A DNA stretch of 64,000 nucleotides, taken from the NCBI GenBank assembly GCA_963989245.1, contig OZ022345.1:39547144-39611143 (forward strand). Reading direction: 5' to 3'. This DNA comes from Nansenia antarctica. Its lineage: Eukaryota; Chordata; Actinopteri; Argentiniformes; Microstomatidae. A model generated the notes under the pieces. The model saw only the letters and a list, made by a program, of their open reading frames with translations, was not told the DNA's origin and did no database searches. Below are positions 20,363-32,133 of this stretch, one piece after another; position 1 is the first letter of the stretch, and every line of letters starts with the position of its first letter. The position numbers were made by a program, and so were the translations under genes.

Positions 20363-21655
20363 ATGGAAGCATATAGTGGACTAAATTCAAATGTTAATGC
20401 AATTTGAGATTGCATTTGCATGTTCCACTTTTGCATGCATTCTTTCAGATAATATTCAAATTCAAATGCAATTCTAATGAGCGGATGTGTTTCCTAGAAC
20501 ATATAAATGCAATTGCTAATCACATTACAATTTGAATATTGACTCAAATAACGCAGGCAAAAGTGGCAAATGAATATGCTATTTTGGGATTGCATAGTCA
20601 TTTTCACATTAGAATGAAAATTTGAATTTTGTCAGCTACAAAGCGGATGTGTTTACTAGAACATAGCTCTGTCACTGGCTTCATATTATCTACAAATCCA
20701 TACTTTGCAAAACACCTTTCTACCTCTCATCCCTTCTGCACCTCTCTCACCGCCCCATCATCGTTCTAAGATCCAGTGATCTTGTCCGACTCACCATCCC
20801 CAAAGCCCGTACCGTAGTCGGGCGCAGCGCTTTCCGGTTCGCTGCAGCACACGACTGGAACACCTTACAAAACACCCTCAAACTCACCGCCCTCACCTCA
20901 CTCACTGCTTTCAAACAAATCCTGCAGCGAACCATAGTCGATCAATGCACCTGTTGATCACCGTCTCTCACCCATCCCATAACCCATCCCTGCCTCATTT
21001 TTAGTACCCCTGCTCCACTACCCCCGCTATCCCTCACCTCCGCTCTTCCTCACCCCTACCTCCTCCGTCTCTCTCCCCTCTCTCTGACTGTTTGTATTTT
21101 AATGCATCTGTATTTGCCAGTGTTTTATTGTTTTATTGTATTAATTAACCTTGTTTTATTTCTAGCTTCCCATCCCCCCCCCCCAAAGAGCCATTGCTTT
21201 TTGGTCAGGCTGCATTTGCAAATAAGAATTTGTTCTTACATGTTTGCCTGGTTAAATAAAGGTTAAATAAAATAAAAAATAAAACATGTAAATGCAATTG
21301 CGTATCACATTATTGCATTACAATTTGAATATTGACTCAAATAACGCAGGCAAAAGTGGCAAATGAATATGCTATTTTGGGATTGCATAGTCATTTTCAC
21401 ATTAGAATTAACTTTTGAATTTTGTCAGCTACAAAGCAGCGCATGACTTTGAAAATTAAATGTCAAATGGCTTTGCATTATCATTTTAATATTGACAGCG
21501 AATGTGCACATCAGGTACATGAAAATGCAAATCATTAGAATTGCATTTGAATTGGAATATTGTCTGAAAGAATGCATGCAAAAGTGGAACATGCAAATGC
21601 AATCTCAAATTGCATTAACATTTGAATAAAGTCCACTATATGCTTCCATACGGCG
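20358..21655. repeat. Long inverted repeat pair inside the hAT element
   Basis: About 130 bp at 20358-20490 (TGGAAGCATATAGTGGACTA onward) is found inverted at 21525-21655. Just inside, a segment of about 140 bp is present as a direct repeat at 20500-20655 and 21285-21435. Together they frame the LINE tail and look like a further nested palindromic element. Confidence 0.8.
20660..21290 (+). mobile_element. LINE (L2-like) 3' end
   Basis: The translation ends in an RT tail (HDWNTLQNTLKLTALTSLTAF, stop near 20956). A 3' UTR follows and finishes with GCCTGGTTAAATAAAGGTTAAATAAAATAAA. That terminal motif is the common 3' end of a fish L2-type LINE. Confidence 0.75.
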
Positions 21656-21959
21656 CGACTGTAATCCCGGTCGGACTGTCTCAGTGCCCAGTGCTGCCCA
21701 CCCAACCACGTCGCGTCGCGTCGGGTCTACTGTAAAGTGGGTCCTTTTCAAAGGTATTAAAATAGACGCAGGGAAACATAACGTCAGCCATGTGTTTCCT
21801 TGTTGGACATTATGGATCGTGAATCGTGATTGCTTCTGCACTCTGCAGCAATCGGATTTTGATTGACAGGCAGCTGCATCTCTTCCCCCAACGGCGTTCC
21901 GGCACAGAAAGTCTTGCCGGAACGCAGCACCCGACCGTTCCGGTCCACTTTCACCTATG

Positions 21960-24498
21960 CTTCCAGGCAATACAATGGCTGGATGTATGCGGCCGGAACG
22001 GAATCATCCTCAACCCGGAGAAGTTCGTCTTCGGCGCATCCACGGTGGACTTTGCAGGCTTCACGATCACCATGAACGACGTACGGCCATGCAGCCGTTA
22101 TCTGGAGGCGATCCACGACTTCCCACGTCCACGCAATATCACTGACATCAGGTCATGGTTTGGACTGGTCAACCAAGTGGCCTACGCCTTCAGTATGGCT
22201 GAACGTATGCAGCCGTTCCGGAAACTCCTGCAGAGTGGGGCACGCTTCGAGTGGTCCCCGGAGTTGGAGGACATATTCTGCGAGTCGAAGGACACGATCG
22301 TCCAGGAGATCGAGCGTGGTGTCCGCATCTTTGATAAGGCCAAGCCGACGTGCCTCGCCACAGACTGGTCGAAGGAGGGCATTGGGTTCTGGTTGTTTCA
22401 GAAGCACTGCCGGTGCACGCCAGTCAGGCCCTTCTGCTGCACTGATGGATGGAAGATAACCCTGGTCGGCAGCAGGTTCACGCATGCAGCGGAATCCAGA
22501 TACGCGCCTGTAGAGGGTGAGGCCCTAGCAGTCGCAGACGCCTTGGACAAGGCACGCTACTTTGTGCTGGGCTGCAAGGACTTGATCATAGCGGTTGACC
22601 ACAAGCCGCTGCTGAAACTCCTCACAGACAGAGCACTCGACGACGTACCCAACCTCCGCCTCAGGAACCTCAAGGAGAAGACCCTGCGTTATCGCTTCCG
22701 CATCGTACATGTCCCGGGCATGAAGAACAAGGCGGCGGATGCCATGTCACGCAGGCCGGTCGGCACCTCTCGACCACCGCTCATGAACCTTCCGGACGAC
22801 AGCGCTGCCGCGGTGACCTACCTCTCGCCCAGCACGCACACTGACATCCTGTCTCTCCTACGCCAAACTGAGCCGGAGGACAGCGACGACATCGAGGATG
22901 GTGACCTGGCATGGTGCGCCGCGGGGCTGGAGTCATTGCGATCAGTGACATGGGACCGCGTCAGGGATGCCACCAGCAGTGACAGCGATATGCGTACGTT
23001 GGAGGAGATGGCGGTGGACGGCTTTCCCGAATCAAGGATCGGGATGCCTGTGACAATTCGTGGCTTCCACCAATACCGTGACCACATTACATCCACTGAT
23101 GGGGTGGTCTTGTTCAAGGACAGGGTGGTCATACCGCCCTCACTCCGCGTTGAGGTACTGAGTGCCCTACACGCTGCCCACCAGGGCGTCTCGATGATGA
23201 CCGCCCGCGCGGAGTCCTCTGTGTTCTGGCCAGGCATGTCAGCCGACATCAGCGCCGCTCGGAACAACTGCGAGCACTGCCACCGGATGGCGCCTTCACA
23301 ACCTGGGGCACCGCCGACCCCGCCCATCCCGGCCGTCTACCCCTTCCAGGCGGTGTGCTCAGACTTTTTCATGCACAGAGGTGTACACTACCTCGTGACG
23401 GTGGACCGTTACTCGAACTGGCCGATCGTCTCGAGGTCATCGGGTGGCGCTCTCGACCTGATAAGCCACTTACGTCGTGCCTTCGCGACATACGGGACAC
23501 CTGAGGAGCTCTCATCAGACGGGGGGCCTGAGTTCACCTCCGCCGAGACCAGGTCTTTCCTGCGCAGATGGGGGGTCCACCATCGCCTCTCATCAGTGGC
23601 TTTCCCCCACAGCAACTGCCGTGCAGAGATAGGGGTGAAAACGATGAAACGGCTGATCACTGACAACACTGGCCCGAAGGGTGAACTCAACACTGATGCC
23701 ATGCAGAGGGCGATACTGCAGTACCGCAACATGCCTGACCCGGACACCAAGATTTCCCCAGCGATGTGTGTGTTCGGCCGCCCGATACGCGATTTCATCC
23801 CGATCGCCCCCGGAAAATACAGGTCTCATGAAACTTGGCGTGAGACACTGACAGCGAGGGAGGAGGCCCTCCGCAAACGCCATATCCGCACAGCGGGCAC
23901 CTGGGCGGAGCACACTAAACGCCTTCCGCCGCTCGTAGTTGGGGATTTGGTCCGTGTACAGAACCAGACAGGACCCCACCCCAACAAATGGGACAGGACG
24001 GGCTGCGTCGTGGAGGTGCGTCAGCACGATCAATACGTGATCAAGATTGACGGCTCGGGCAGGATCACACTTCGAAACAGGAGATTCCTGCGCAAGTTCT
24101 ACCCGGTTCGCAATGACCAGCTTCCGCCCCGGTCGATCTATGATGATCTGGCGATCCGCATCGCCAGGCCGGCGCCCATTGTTGCGCCGCGGCTGCCTGA
24201 CCCCACAAGCGGCCCTGGAATACCTGTATCGGAGCCTGGGTCCGCCCCGCCGCTAGCGCTGCCATCAGCGGGCTCTCCCCGGCGTGGGACACACCCCACC
24301 TCTGCCTCGCCTGTGACACCAACTCATGACTCGCCAGGGTGTGCCGTCCCCCAGATGTCGCCGTCGGCCCCTGGGGCCACAGTGGTCTCTTCCCCGCCAG
24401 TCCCGGCCACGTCGCTGCCGTCGCCGCCGTCAGGCCTACGCCGGTCCGCAAGGGCGACCTGCGTGCCGGCCTGGCACAGGGACTTTTCCATGGGTTGA
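21960..24498 (+). CDS. Ty3/gypsy pol part 2: RT C-terminus, RNase H, integrase
   Basis: This continues the protein broken at 19590, starting at the target duplication and resuming with ILNPEKFVFG, the standard post-catalytic RT block. RNase H shows the DHKPLLKLL signature near 22595. Integrase has an HHCC finger (His-x3-His near 23172, Cys-x2-Cys at about 23270). Its DDE core is D in SDFF, D in SSDGG and E in AEIGVK, and the C-terminal tail is Pro-rich. The frame is fully open to a TGA at 24496. That no stop has appeared in 2.5 kb suggests that the hAT insertion is fairly recent. Confidence 0.88.
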
Positions 24499-25172
24499 CA
24501 TTACTAGGTTATATGGGCGTTGTGTCGTGTTGTGCACTTCGCTTGTTGATTTGTGATTTGTACGGACACTTGAGTTATTCTCTTCTTATAGGCGTGTTGT
24601 TGTTTCAGCCTTTATTGTAGTCGTGTTAAAGGCTCGGAGGGAGATAGGGAATATTTCACTACGGTCATATGTTTAGGTGCACGCACCGGAAACGGAATTA
24701 GATAGACTACTGTTCTAATGTTTACACCTGCATTCGCCCTGCTCAGGACTTGTTTAATTATTGTCATTTCGCAGAGTCATTTCATTAAAGCAAATGAACA
24801 AATGGAATATTGTTCTTATTTAATTTCAACCACTGTACAAGTTGGGACGTTACAATACATAACATGTACACAGGTAAAGCCATGGCAACATGGATACACA
24901 CAGGCACTGGCACACAGAGCACACAGGTGTGTGAAGTACACTATAGACAGGTACTTCAGCTAAAGTACACTTGCAGGTATACAGCTGCATCCCACCCAAA
25001 AATTATATCGTAGAAAAGTTCATTGTTTTCCATCATTTAATTCAAAAAGTGAAACGTTCATATAGTCTAGATTCATTACACATAAAGTGAAATATTTGAC
25101 TATAAACTATAGTTAAGATACCTATCTTGTTAACTAATCCTAATTATAATCAAGTGTTGAGAACAGTCTATT
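24499..25172. other. 3' flank of gypsy pol; LTR not resolved
   Basis: It should contain the 3' LTR of the split gypsy element, but I see no matching upstream copy with which to define it. There is no coding sequence. Confidence 0.4.
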
Positions 25173-25457
25173 TGTTATGGACAACGTAAGCCTGGCTAAA
25201 TAACATTACTTACTGTGGTCGCCTCGCATCGTCTTGACTGCTGCTTGCAAATCTATGAACAAACAGGTTTATGAACAAAGAGAAAAAACAGTGAAATTAG
25301 CGGGTATTGTTGTATTGAATAACTTTCGGACTACGACATCACTGTTAACATTTTATTGATGGCTCTCACAACAACAACCTGTCGTCTCTCGGGGTCGCAA
25401 CACTAACTGTGTGTGTCTTAAAGGTACAGTCACAACTGATGTGACGCATACATAACA
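25173..25457 (-). mobile_element. LTR of a gypsy remnant (285 bp)
   Basis: The minus strand starts TGTTATGTATGCG and ends CCATAACA, and contains AATAAA near 25355. Immediately upstream on the minus strand is GGGGGGGTAAA, a polypurine tract. The first 52 bases recur at 26593-26644. Confidence 0.75.
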
Positions 25458-25639
25458 TTTACCCCCCCTGTTATGGATTATTAATGAGACTCAAGATAGG
25501 AACTTGCTTTAAATCTAGGTATAAGATTTATTAAAGAAAATTATTTTTTACAGCTCGAGCGGACAGTCAAGTTCTCAATGGGAAGCTTTCAAGGACTGAC
25601 ACCAAACTCTGGTGTGGCGACCGCTGGGGCCCGTAGCTG

Positions 25640-26062
25640 ATTCTAAGGAAGCTGCAGCTCACAGCCCATCATCAGGAGGGCCAGGGAGCTGCCGGTAGTT
25701 GAGTGCGGCGTTGCCCGGTAGTGAAGCAGGGTGCGGAGCAGCGCCGCTGAGAACGGCAGGCCATCTGCCAGGTGTGCTCTGACCCCGTTGTTCAGGGTCT
25801 GGTTAAAGCGTTCGACCCCCCCATTTGCCTCCGGGTGGTAGAACGCGTGCGTATGTGTTTGATCCCGCTTTCCTCCACAAAGGTGGCAGACTCAGCTGAG
25901 ACAAACTGCGGGCCATTATCTGTAGTGATGGCATTTGGATTGCCCCACCGAGCAAACAGAGAGGAGAGAAAGTCTGTGACCACCCGAGCTGTTACGGACC
26001 CCGTAAAAAAAAAAAAAAAAAATCTTTCCACTGACCAGGCAGTGCACTCCTTCACCAACACT
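25640..26062 (-). pseudogene. Ty3/gypsy integrase fragment
   Basis: The minus strand reads VTDFLSSLFARWG, then ITTDNGPQF with the second catalytic Asp. The region up to the catalytic Glu and beyond is shifted in frame. A run of 17 T (plus A-run at 26004-26021) interrupts the upstream part. It is a dead fragment of the element whose LTR lies at 25173-25457. Confidence 0.75.
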
Positions 26063-26591
26063 AAAGCTGCGTGCACACCAGGCCATTGCGTTGCACCGGA
26101 AGTCATTCATCTCAATGGGGCAGTTGCGTTGATCAGTTGCCTTGCTCTGCATTGCGTTTCTTGACCGTCAGGGTGCGCTAATCAGTCCAAAAAATTCAGC
26201 TTTTGCGTTGCGTTGGATCCGTTAAAACAACCGGAAGTAAACCGGAAGTAGTTTCTTGCCCAGAGCTTTCGCCTCAGATGTAAAATCCTCATTTTTGGCC
26301 GCCATTGGCTACAATCTGTAATTTGGCTCTACAAGTGTTAATATGTCATTTTATGAAGTTTTTATATGTTTTCAGGCGAGAAAGTAACCATATATTCACA
26401 AAATGTATCCGGTTTATCAAAATAACCCGTTTATATATCTAATCTGACGTTTTTTCCCCCACTTCTGTGGGAAACTTCGCTAGCAACACGAGTAGAGCTT
26501 TGCATCTGCATCGCACGTTGAAGTACGTCAAGTCCATCCCACCAGGTTGCGCCAGAACGGTGGGTCACGGTCCCTGGTGTGCACGGAGCGT
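26063..26591. mobile_element. MITE with ~20-bp TIRs
   Basis: The left end AGCTGCGTGCACACCAGG and the right end CCTGGTGTGCACGGAGCGT are inverted complements with few mismatches. The interior of about 490 bp has no gene. It abuts the gypsy integrase fragment on one side and an LTR fragment on the other. Confidence 0.75.
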
Positions 26592-26644
26592 AACTGTGTG
26601 TGTCTTAAAGGTACAGTCACAACTGATGTGACGCATACATAACA
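26592..26644 (-). repeat. 52-bp LTR fragment
   Basis: Identical to the start of the LTR at 25173-25457 (minus strand TGTTATGTATGCGTCACATC...). It is cut by the MITE end. Confidence 0.75.
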
Positions 26645-27043
26645 GGTATCGCTAACAAATATAGGCAACTAATTATCCAGAAAGCTAATGGCAGAATAAC
26701 ATATACAGCCTAAATGACGTGAGTGTCAAATACTTAGAAAAAACGTAGAATTACTAGTTATTTTTTTCTTAATTAGTAGACTGTTGGGCTCATGGGCGAT
26801 TTTAGACCCTTTTTAGAGATGCTTGAGCACCCCTACATTTAATCTCAGCATCCCTAAAAAAAAAAAATTTTAAATAATAATTTAAATAGATATAACTTAT
26901 TATCATTCTTTTTCTGAAATCATTTTTAGCCTAATTACAGGCTCAAAGGGTTTTATTTAAACAGGTTTAATATCTAGATATTCTTTATAGTCATGATGTT
27001 ACACACGCTACAGCACCTCGTTGGTAACGTTAGTCCGCCAATA
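26645..27043. other. AT-rich sequence with a hAT-like end
   Basis: No gene. At 26791 the sequence CATGGGCGATTTTAGACC resembles a hAT terminus. A partly inverse counterpart ends at 33352 (CTAAAATCGCCCCTG), but the flanking 8-mers differ, so they are not shown to be one element. Confidence 0.35.
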
Positions 27044-27462
27044 GTTTCTCATAGCCAGACCTATCTCATAGCCAGGCCTATCTCACATAACCAGACCTAC
27101 CTCACATAGCCAGACCTATCTCTCATAGCCAGACCTATCTCATAACCAGACCTACCTCACATAGCCAGACCTATCTCTCATAGCCAGACCTATCTCTCAT
27201 AGCCAGACCTATCTCACATAGCCAGACCTATCTCTCATAGCCAGACCTATCTCTCATAGCCAGACCTATCTCACATAGCCAGACCTATCTCACATAGCCA
27301 GACCTATCTCTCATAGCCAGACCTATCTCACATAGCCAGACCTATCTCATAACCAGACCTATCTCACATAGCCAGACCTATCTCATAACCAGACCTATCT
27401 CATAACCAGACATATCTCATAGCCAGACCTAGGGCCTATCTCATAGCCAGACCTACCTCCAT
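27044..27462. repeat. Minisatellite, ~19-21-bp unit
   Basis: About 20 copies of AGCCAGACCTATCTCNCAT, with variants (AACCAGACC, ACCTCAC). Confidence 0.92.
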
Positions 27463-27604
27463 GCTTTGCTTCGCACACCCTAGTAGCTACATAAAATGTG
27501 ATTTAAAAAAATAATTTTTACAAACATCATTGGCAACAGACATACAGTTTAGGGGCAGGAGATGGGCACTTGCCCAATAGTAATTAACGGTTATCTGACA
27601 ATAT

Positions 27605-27690
27605 AGGTTGTGGGCTGCTTTTGGTGGATTTAGCGGTTTTTAGACAGTGGTTAGGCTGGAAATCGTCAATCCTATCTGGCAACCCACTCT
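27605..27690 (-). repeat. Short palindromic MITE, copy 2
   Basis: On the minus strand it begins GGGTTGCCAGATAGGATTGACG. It belongs to the same family as 20262-20362 and 39287-39380, which keep both ends of the inverted pair GGGTTGCCAGATGG / CCATCTGGCAACCC. This copy has lost its other end. Confidence 0.7.
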
Positions 27691-27699
27691 GTGCCAACA

Positions 27700-28689
27700 C
27701 TGGAGAATAATATTTTATTTTAGTGCAAGGTGAGATGTCTGCAGATGAAAATAACCAAGTTGAAACATTAGCAAATATAATTGTTGAATGTTCTGACAGA
27801 GAAAGTTGGTTCAAATTGATCTAGTGACTAGAAAGTGTCTGGTTATACAGTTCCATGGTGTGAATAGTGTCAAAGAGCTAATGAGCTAGCTTGCTCAGAC
27901 GTGATTAGATAGTCTGCTTGCACACTTGCCAGCTAAAGAGCTAAATGGATGCACTTTATTATTTTAGTTAAAGTAGTCACAATATTTATCTGTTAGAATT
28001 GGGCTTCATTGTATATCTACAGTACATAGACAGTGGATTGAAGCATTTGAACAAACCCTCTCTCATTGGAAATGTCTGTTTTTCCATAGATGGACATAGG
28101 ATTTTGTTTCAGTTGAGAGTAAGGTCAAAATGACATTACCTGACTGCATTGCCCACAGCCACACAATATTTAATTAGAATAATGTTATACATTGATATGG
28201 ATCAATTCATACCTTTTATTAGATTATAAATACTCTGGTTGTTATATTTGCCTTTTGGTTGACAGCAAAAGAGGAAGAAAGGAGGATAGAGAGTGAGAGA
28301 AGGTGAGAGAGCAGGATGGAGTCAGCACACCAGAGAGAGAGAGAGCAAAAACCAGGTGACAAAGTGGACAGGTAGTCAAGACCACACATTGTATTTACTG
28401 CCAAAGCAGCTTCAGTTTTGCCCACATTCATTGCAGTGGACTCCACAATGATTTCACATAACTAAGCAGTGTATTGATATACTGCTATCAAATGTGGATT
28501 TCCCCCAACCTCCTCTTATATTTATTCACAAATACTCTGTTTGCTTTATTTATTATCAGATTATATGTCATTTTCTATTTGAATACAATATTTGTGTCTG
28601 TGACTGTGCAAAGAGGGAGAGAGGAGGATGGAGATGACAGAGAGAGAGCAAGAGCAGGTGAGAAAGTGATAGATAGTGAAGTTAAGATT
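27700..28689. other. No gene recognised
   Basis: AT-rich sequence with short GA-rich patches (28265-28360, 28610-28680). No supportable coding region or repeat family. Confidence 0.5.
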
Positions 28690-28703
28690 GTTATAATCCC
28701 AAG

Positions 28704-30029
28704 ATGGCGGCGCGCTACACAGACGCGCGGCTCGAGTGGCTTCAACGCTGGTGTTTTTTTAGTGTTTTTAAGTACATTTGTATGTACATTTTTATTTTAG
28801 TACTTATAGGGAACGGTTGTGTAAATAGTACCTACAGCAGACTAGACTTACTAGAAGTTGGTGCGCAAAATGAGAGGACTGTAACAACGGAATTCTTGGA
28901 ACAGCAGGGAATCCCATTCGACATTGCTCGGTCGCCGGGTGAACAATACTACGCTCTCCCAACACTCAAGCGCAAACGTCGGCGTAAGGACCGCAAGCAA
29001 CGACGGGGCTGCAGGGGAGGCCTGCTAGCCAGGCTGAGACGTAGCCCGGACAAGCCAGCTTTGCCGAGTATATTCCTATCCAACGTCAGGTCCCTGACTA
29101 ATAAGATGGATGAATTGAGACTACAGGTTACCAAAAATAACATCGTGGGAGATAGCTGTGTGATGATTCTAACGGAGACCTGGCTAAATGACACTATCCT
29201 GGACTCCGCGATTAGCCTGGAAGGCCGCACTCTACACCGTGCGGATCGGACTTTGCTTAGCGGTAAGACTCGCGGAGGTGGGATCATTATATCTACGAAG
29301 GATAGCTGGTGCTTAAACACGAAAACTGTAAGTAGCCACTGTTCCCCAAACCTGGAATACTTGACTGTTAAATGTCGACCCACTTACCTACCGAGGGAAT
29401 TCAATGCAGTGTATATTACAAGCGTTTACATTGCACCGAATGCAGACGGTAGCTTAGCATTGGCGCGGCTATATGACGTCATCAGTGGTCAACAAAGCGC
29501 AGACCCACAGGCAGTTCACATTATAGCAGGAGACTTCAATCATGTCGACCTGAAGGCAGTACTACCCAAGTTCTATCAGCATGTTAAATGTGCAACAAGA
29601 GGAGAAAAAACACTGGATAAGGTATACACCAACATCAATCGTGCTTACAAGGCTAGACCGCTAGCTCATCTAGGCATGTCTGACCATGTGTCAATCCTCC
29701 TGATCCCAGCATACACTACCATGAGGAAAAGTGCTCCCATCACCACTAAGACTGTCAGAACCTGGCCAGAAGGGTCCGCTCCACTGCAGATCTGCCTAAA
29801 TGACACCTCATGGCAGGAATATGAGCATGAGGACCTGGAACAGTTCACGTCGTCGGTTCTGAACCACATAGTGAACTGCACCAACTCAGTCACCGTGGAC
29901 AAACGGGTCCGGGTCTACCCCAACACGAAGCCATGGATGACGAAAGTCCAAAAACTGATCAAGAGAGGGACAACGCCTTCTTCGCAGGGAAGAGCACACT
30001 GCTGTACAGCACCACCAGGGCTAACCTAA
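28704..30029 (+). pseudogene. LINE ORF2, endonuclease part
   Basis: The ATG at 28704 opens a 441-residue frame. After a basic N-terminal segment, an APE-type endonuclease runs from about residue 120 to 340. It has the SNVRSL Asn, the Glu in ILTETWL, the GDFN box and the terminal SDH catalytic motif. It nicks target DNA to prime reverse transcription. Past residue 425 the frame is shifted, and the natural continuation lies in another frame (29933-30199), then back again from 30285. The unshifted protein would run into the RT below. Confidence 0.88.
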
Positions 30030-30925
30030 AGCGCGGCATCAAAGAGGCCAAGGCAGACCACAGAGAGAAGATTGAGGAATGCTTCCTGAGCAACGACTCC
30101 AGGCGGATGTGGCAGGGGGTTCAGCACATGACAAACTTCAGAGCCAACAGGCTAGGCTCACAGCCGCAGAGGACGACCCCCTGCTGGCGGAAAAGCTGAA
30201 CTCCTTCTACGCCCGGTTCGACGAGGGGCGAACGGAGCACCACTCTCTCCAGCTCTCAGCAGCCTCACCCTCACAGAGCATGAAGTGAGACGCGTGCTGA
30301 AGGCGGTGGACCCCAGGAAAGCCTCAGGGCCGGATGGCGTCCTGGGACGGGTGCTGAGGGACTGCGCCGACCAGCTGGCCGGGGTTTTCACCAACATCTT
30401 CAACCAGTCCCTGTCCCAGGCCACTATCCCACCCTGCCTGAAAACCTCAACTATCATCCCAGTCCCGAAGAAAAGCACGGTGAGCTGCCTAAACGACTAC
30501 CGCCCGGTGGCACTCACACCAATCATCATGAAGTGCTTCGAGAAACTAGTCCGGGCCCACATACTCACACGCCTCCCGCCCAACCTGGATCCATACCAGT
30601 TCGCCTACAGAGCCCACAGGTCCACAGAGGACGCCATCGCGACGACTCTCCACGCCACTCTATCCCACCTGGAGAGGGGAAACAGCTACGCGAGACTGCT
30701 CTTTGTGGACTTCAGCTCCGCCTTCAACACCATCCTTCCAGACAGGCTAGTGACCAAACTACTAGACCTGGGACTATCACACTCTATATGTGCATGGATC
30801 AAGGACTTCCTGACCGACCGCCCCCAGAGGGTGCGGGTGGGTCCCCACACCTCCACAGCCCTCAGACTCAGCACTGGGTCCCCCCAGGGCTGCGTGCTAA
30901 GCCCCACCCTCTACAACCTCTACAC

Positions 30926-32133
30926 CATGGGTCACCAACAGGCGGCCCGCGGGCCAGATGCGGCCCACCAAAGCTTTCCATCGGCCCCGCCGAATATTCA
31001 TGTTTTTACGGGGTTTTTTTACGTTTTTTTTTTCTCGAAAATGAGGGAAATACCGTTTAGAACATATATCATAGATTCATATAGTTCTTACAATGCAGGA
31101 GGAGTCAGACCTACCTCATTCACAAAGCTGCAGCCTTGCTTCTGGTTGGGCACTAAATAGCAGTAGCGAAGCTGAAACTAATTCCCCTCTTTTATTAAAT
31201 GGAATGCAGCAGACGTAGCGCTATTCTCATGCAAGAATGAGGACAAATTCATAGCTCTCATTTAACATTTCGTTGTATTTTATTTTTTCACATAGCCTAC
31301 TCATAGGCCTATTTAACATTTCGTTTTATTTTATTTTTCACTCTTTGTTGCTCTTGTTTAACATTTCGTAACATTAACAGTGACTTAAATAACTAACTTC
31401 TCAGTCAGAAAATGAAAAAGATTAACATCACAAAAAATAGCATGGCAAATGATAGGCCTTCATTGCCAGAAATGTTGTTTTCAAGTCGGTCAGTCAAACG
31501 TTCACCGCGGCATCCTGGTATCGCCTGGCATCTGTAGCCTATATCAAATAAAACGGTAATAACCAGGTCATTAAATTACACTTTAACAATGAATAAACCA
31601 TGCCATTTAACATAGGATTTTGCTATGTCTGCAATACTCACATTTTGTTAATGAGAGAACTAACATCTCCCCTCTGACGCCAACTTCTTAAAATCAGGCT
31701 GGAGGTCCTCGTGAATGGCTTCAGATTCCAGCACAAACTTGCGGAACAGGCGATGCTGCGTACTGGAAGTTCCTCTGATGAAGTTAATTATTTTCATTGT
31801 TTTGTCCATAACCTCTTTCAGATCCCCACTTAGTTTGGCACACAGCACGCCAAAATATCTCGATTGCCCCCTGGTGGCTGGTTGGATAATAGGTGTCAGG
31901 AGTCTGTTCACACTGATAATAGGCTAATAATCATTAATAACATTAATTTAGTAAGAAAATGAAAATATTAAACAGTAATATGCTAATAGTACTATATACA
32001 ATAGTATGCCTAAATAAAATAATTATATATATATATATATATATATATACGTATATATATATTAAAGTCCGGCCCCCACAGTGTATGCTTTGAAAAATTC
32101 TGGCACTTGGACAAATATAGTTGGTGACCCCTG
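30926..32133 (-). mobile_element. hAT transposon inserted in the LINE
   Basis: The terminal sequences are CATGGGTCACCAAC and the inverse of CAGGGGTCACCAAC. They are flanked by an exact 8-bp duplication, CTCTACAC (30918-30925 and 32134-32141). A transposase remnant lies on the minus strand. A TA microsatellite sits at 32025-32060. Confidence 0.92.
31660..31911 (-). pseudogene. hAT transposase fragment
   Basis: An 83-residue minus-strand frame reads DLKEVMDKTMKIINFIRG and HRLFRKFVLESEA. It resembles the region before the second catalytic Asp in Charlie/ZBED-type hAT transposases, such as those domesticated in GTF2IRD2 and FAM200. Only this short part survives. Confidence 0.7.

Larger units (their letters stand above)
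19590..21959. mobile_element. hAT-type transposon inserted in gypsy pol
   Basis: The ends are CAGGGGTGAAAGTGG on the left and the inverse of CATAGGTGAAAGTGG on the right, 13 of 15 matching. They are flanked by an exact 8-bp duplication, CTTCCAGG (19582-19589 and 21960-21967). An 8-bp duplication and CA...TG ends are diagnostic of hAT. No transposase is visible. Inside are a small MITE (20262-20362), long inverted repeats and a LINE 3' end. Confidence 0.88.

Noticed and set aside
27044..27462. CRISPR-like array of ~20-bp repeats
   Set aside because: Repeats are directly contiguous without unique spacers; vertebrate minisatellite.
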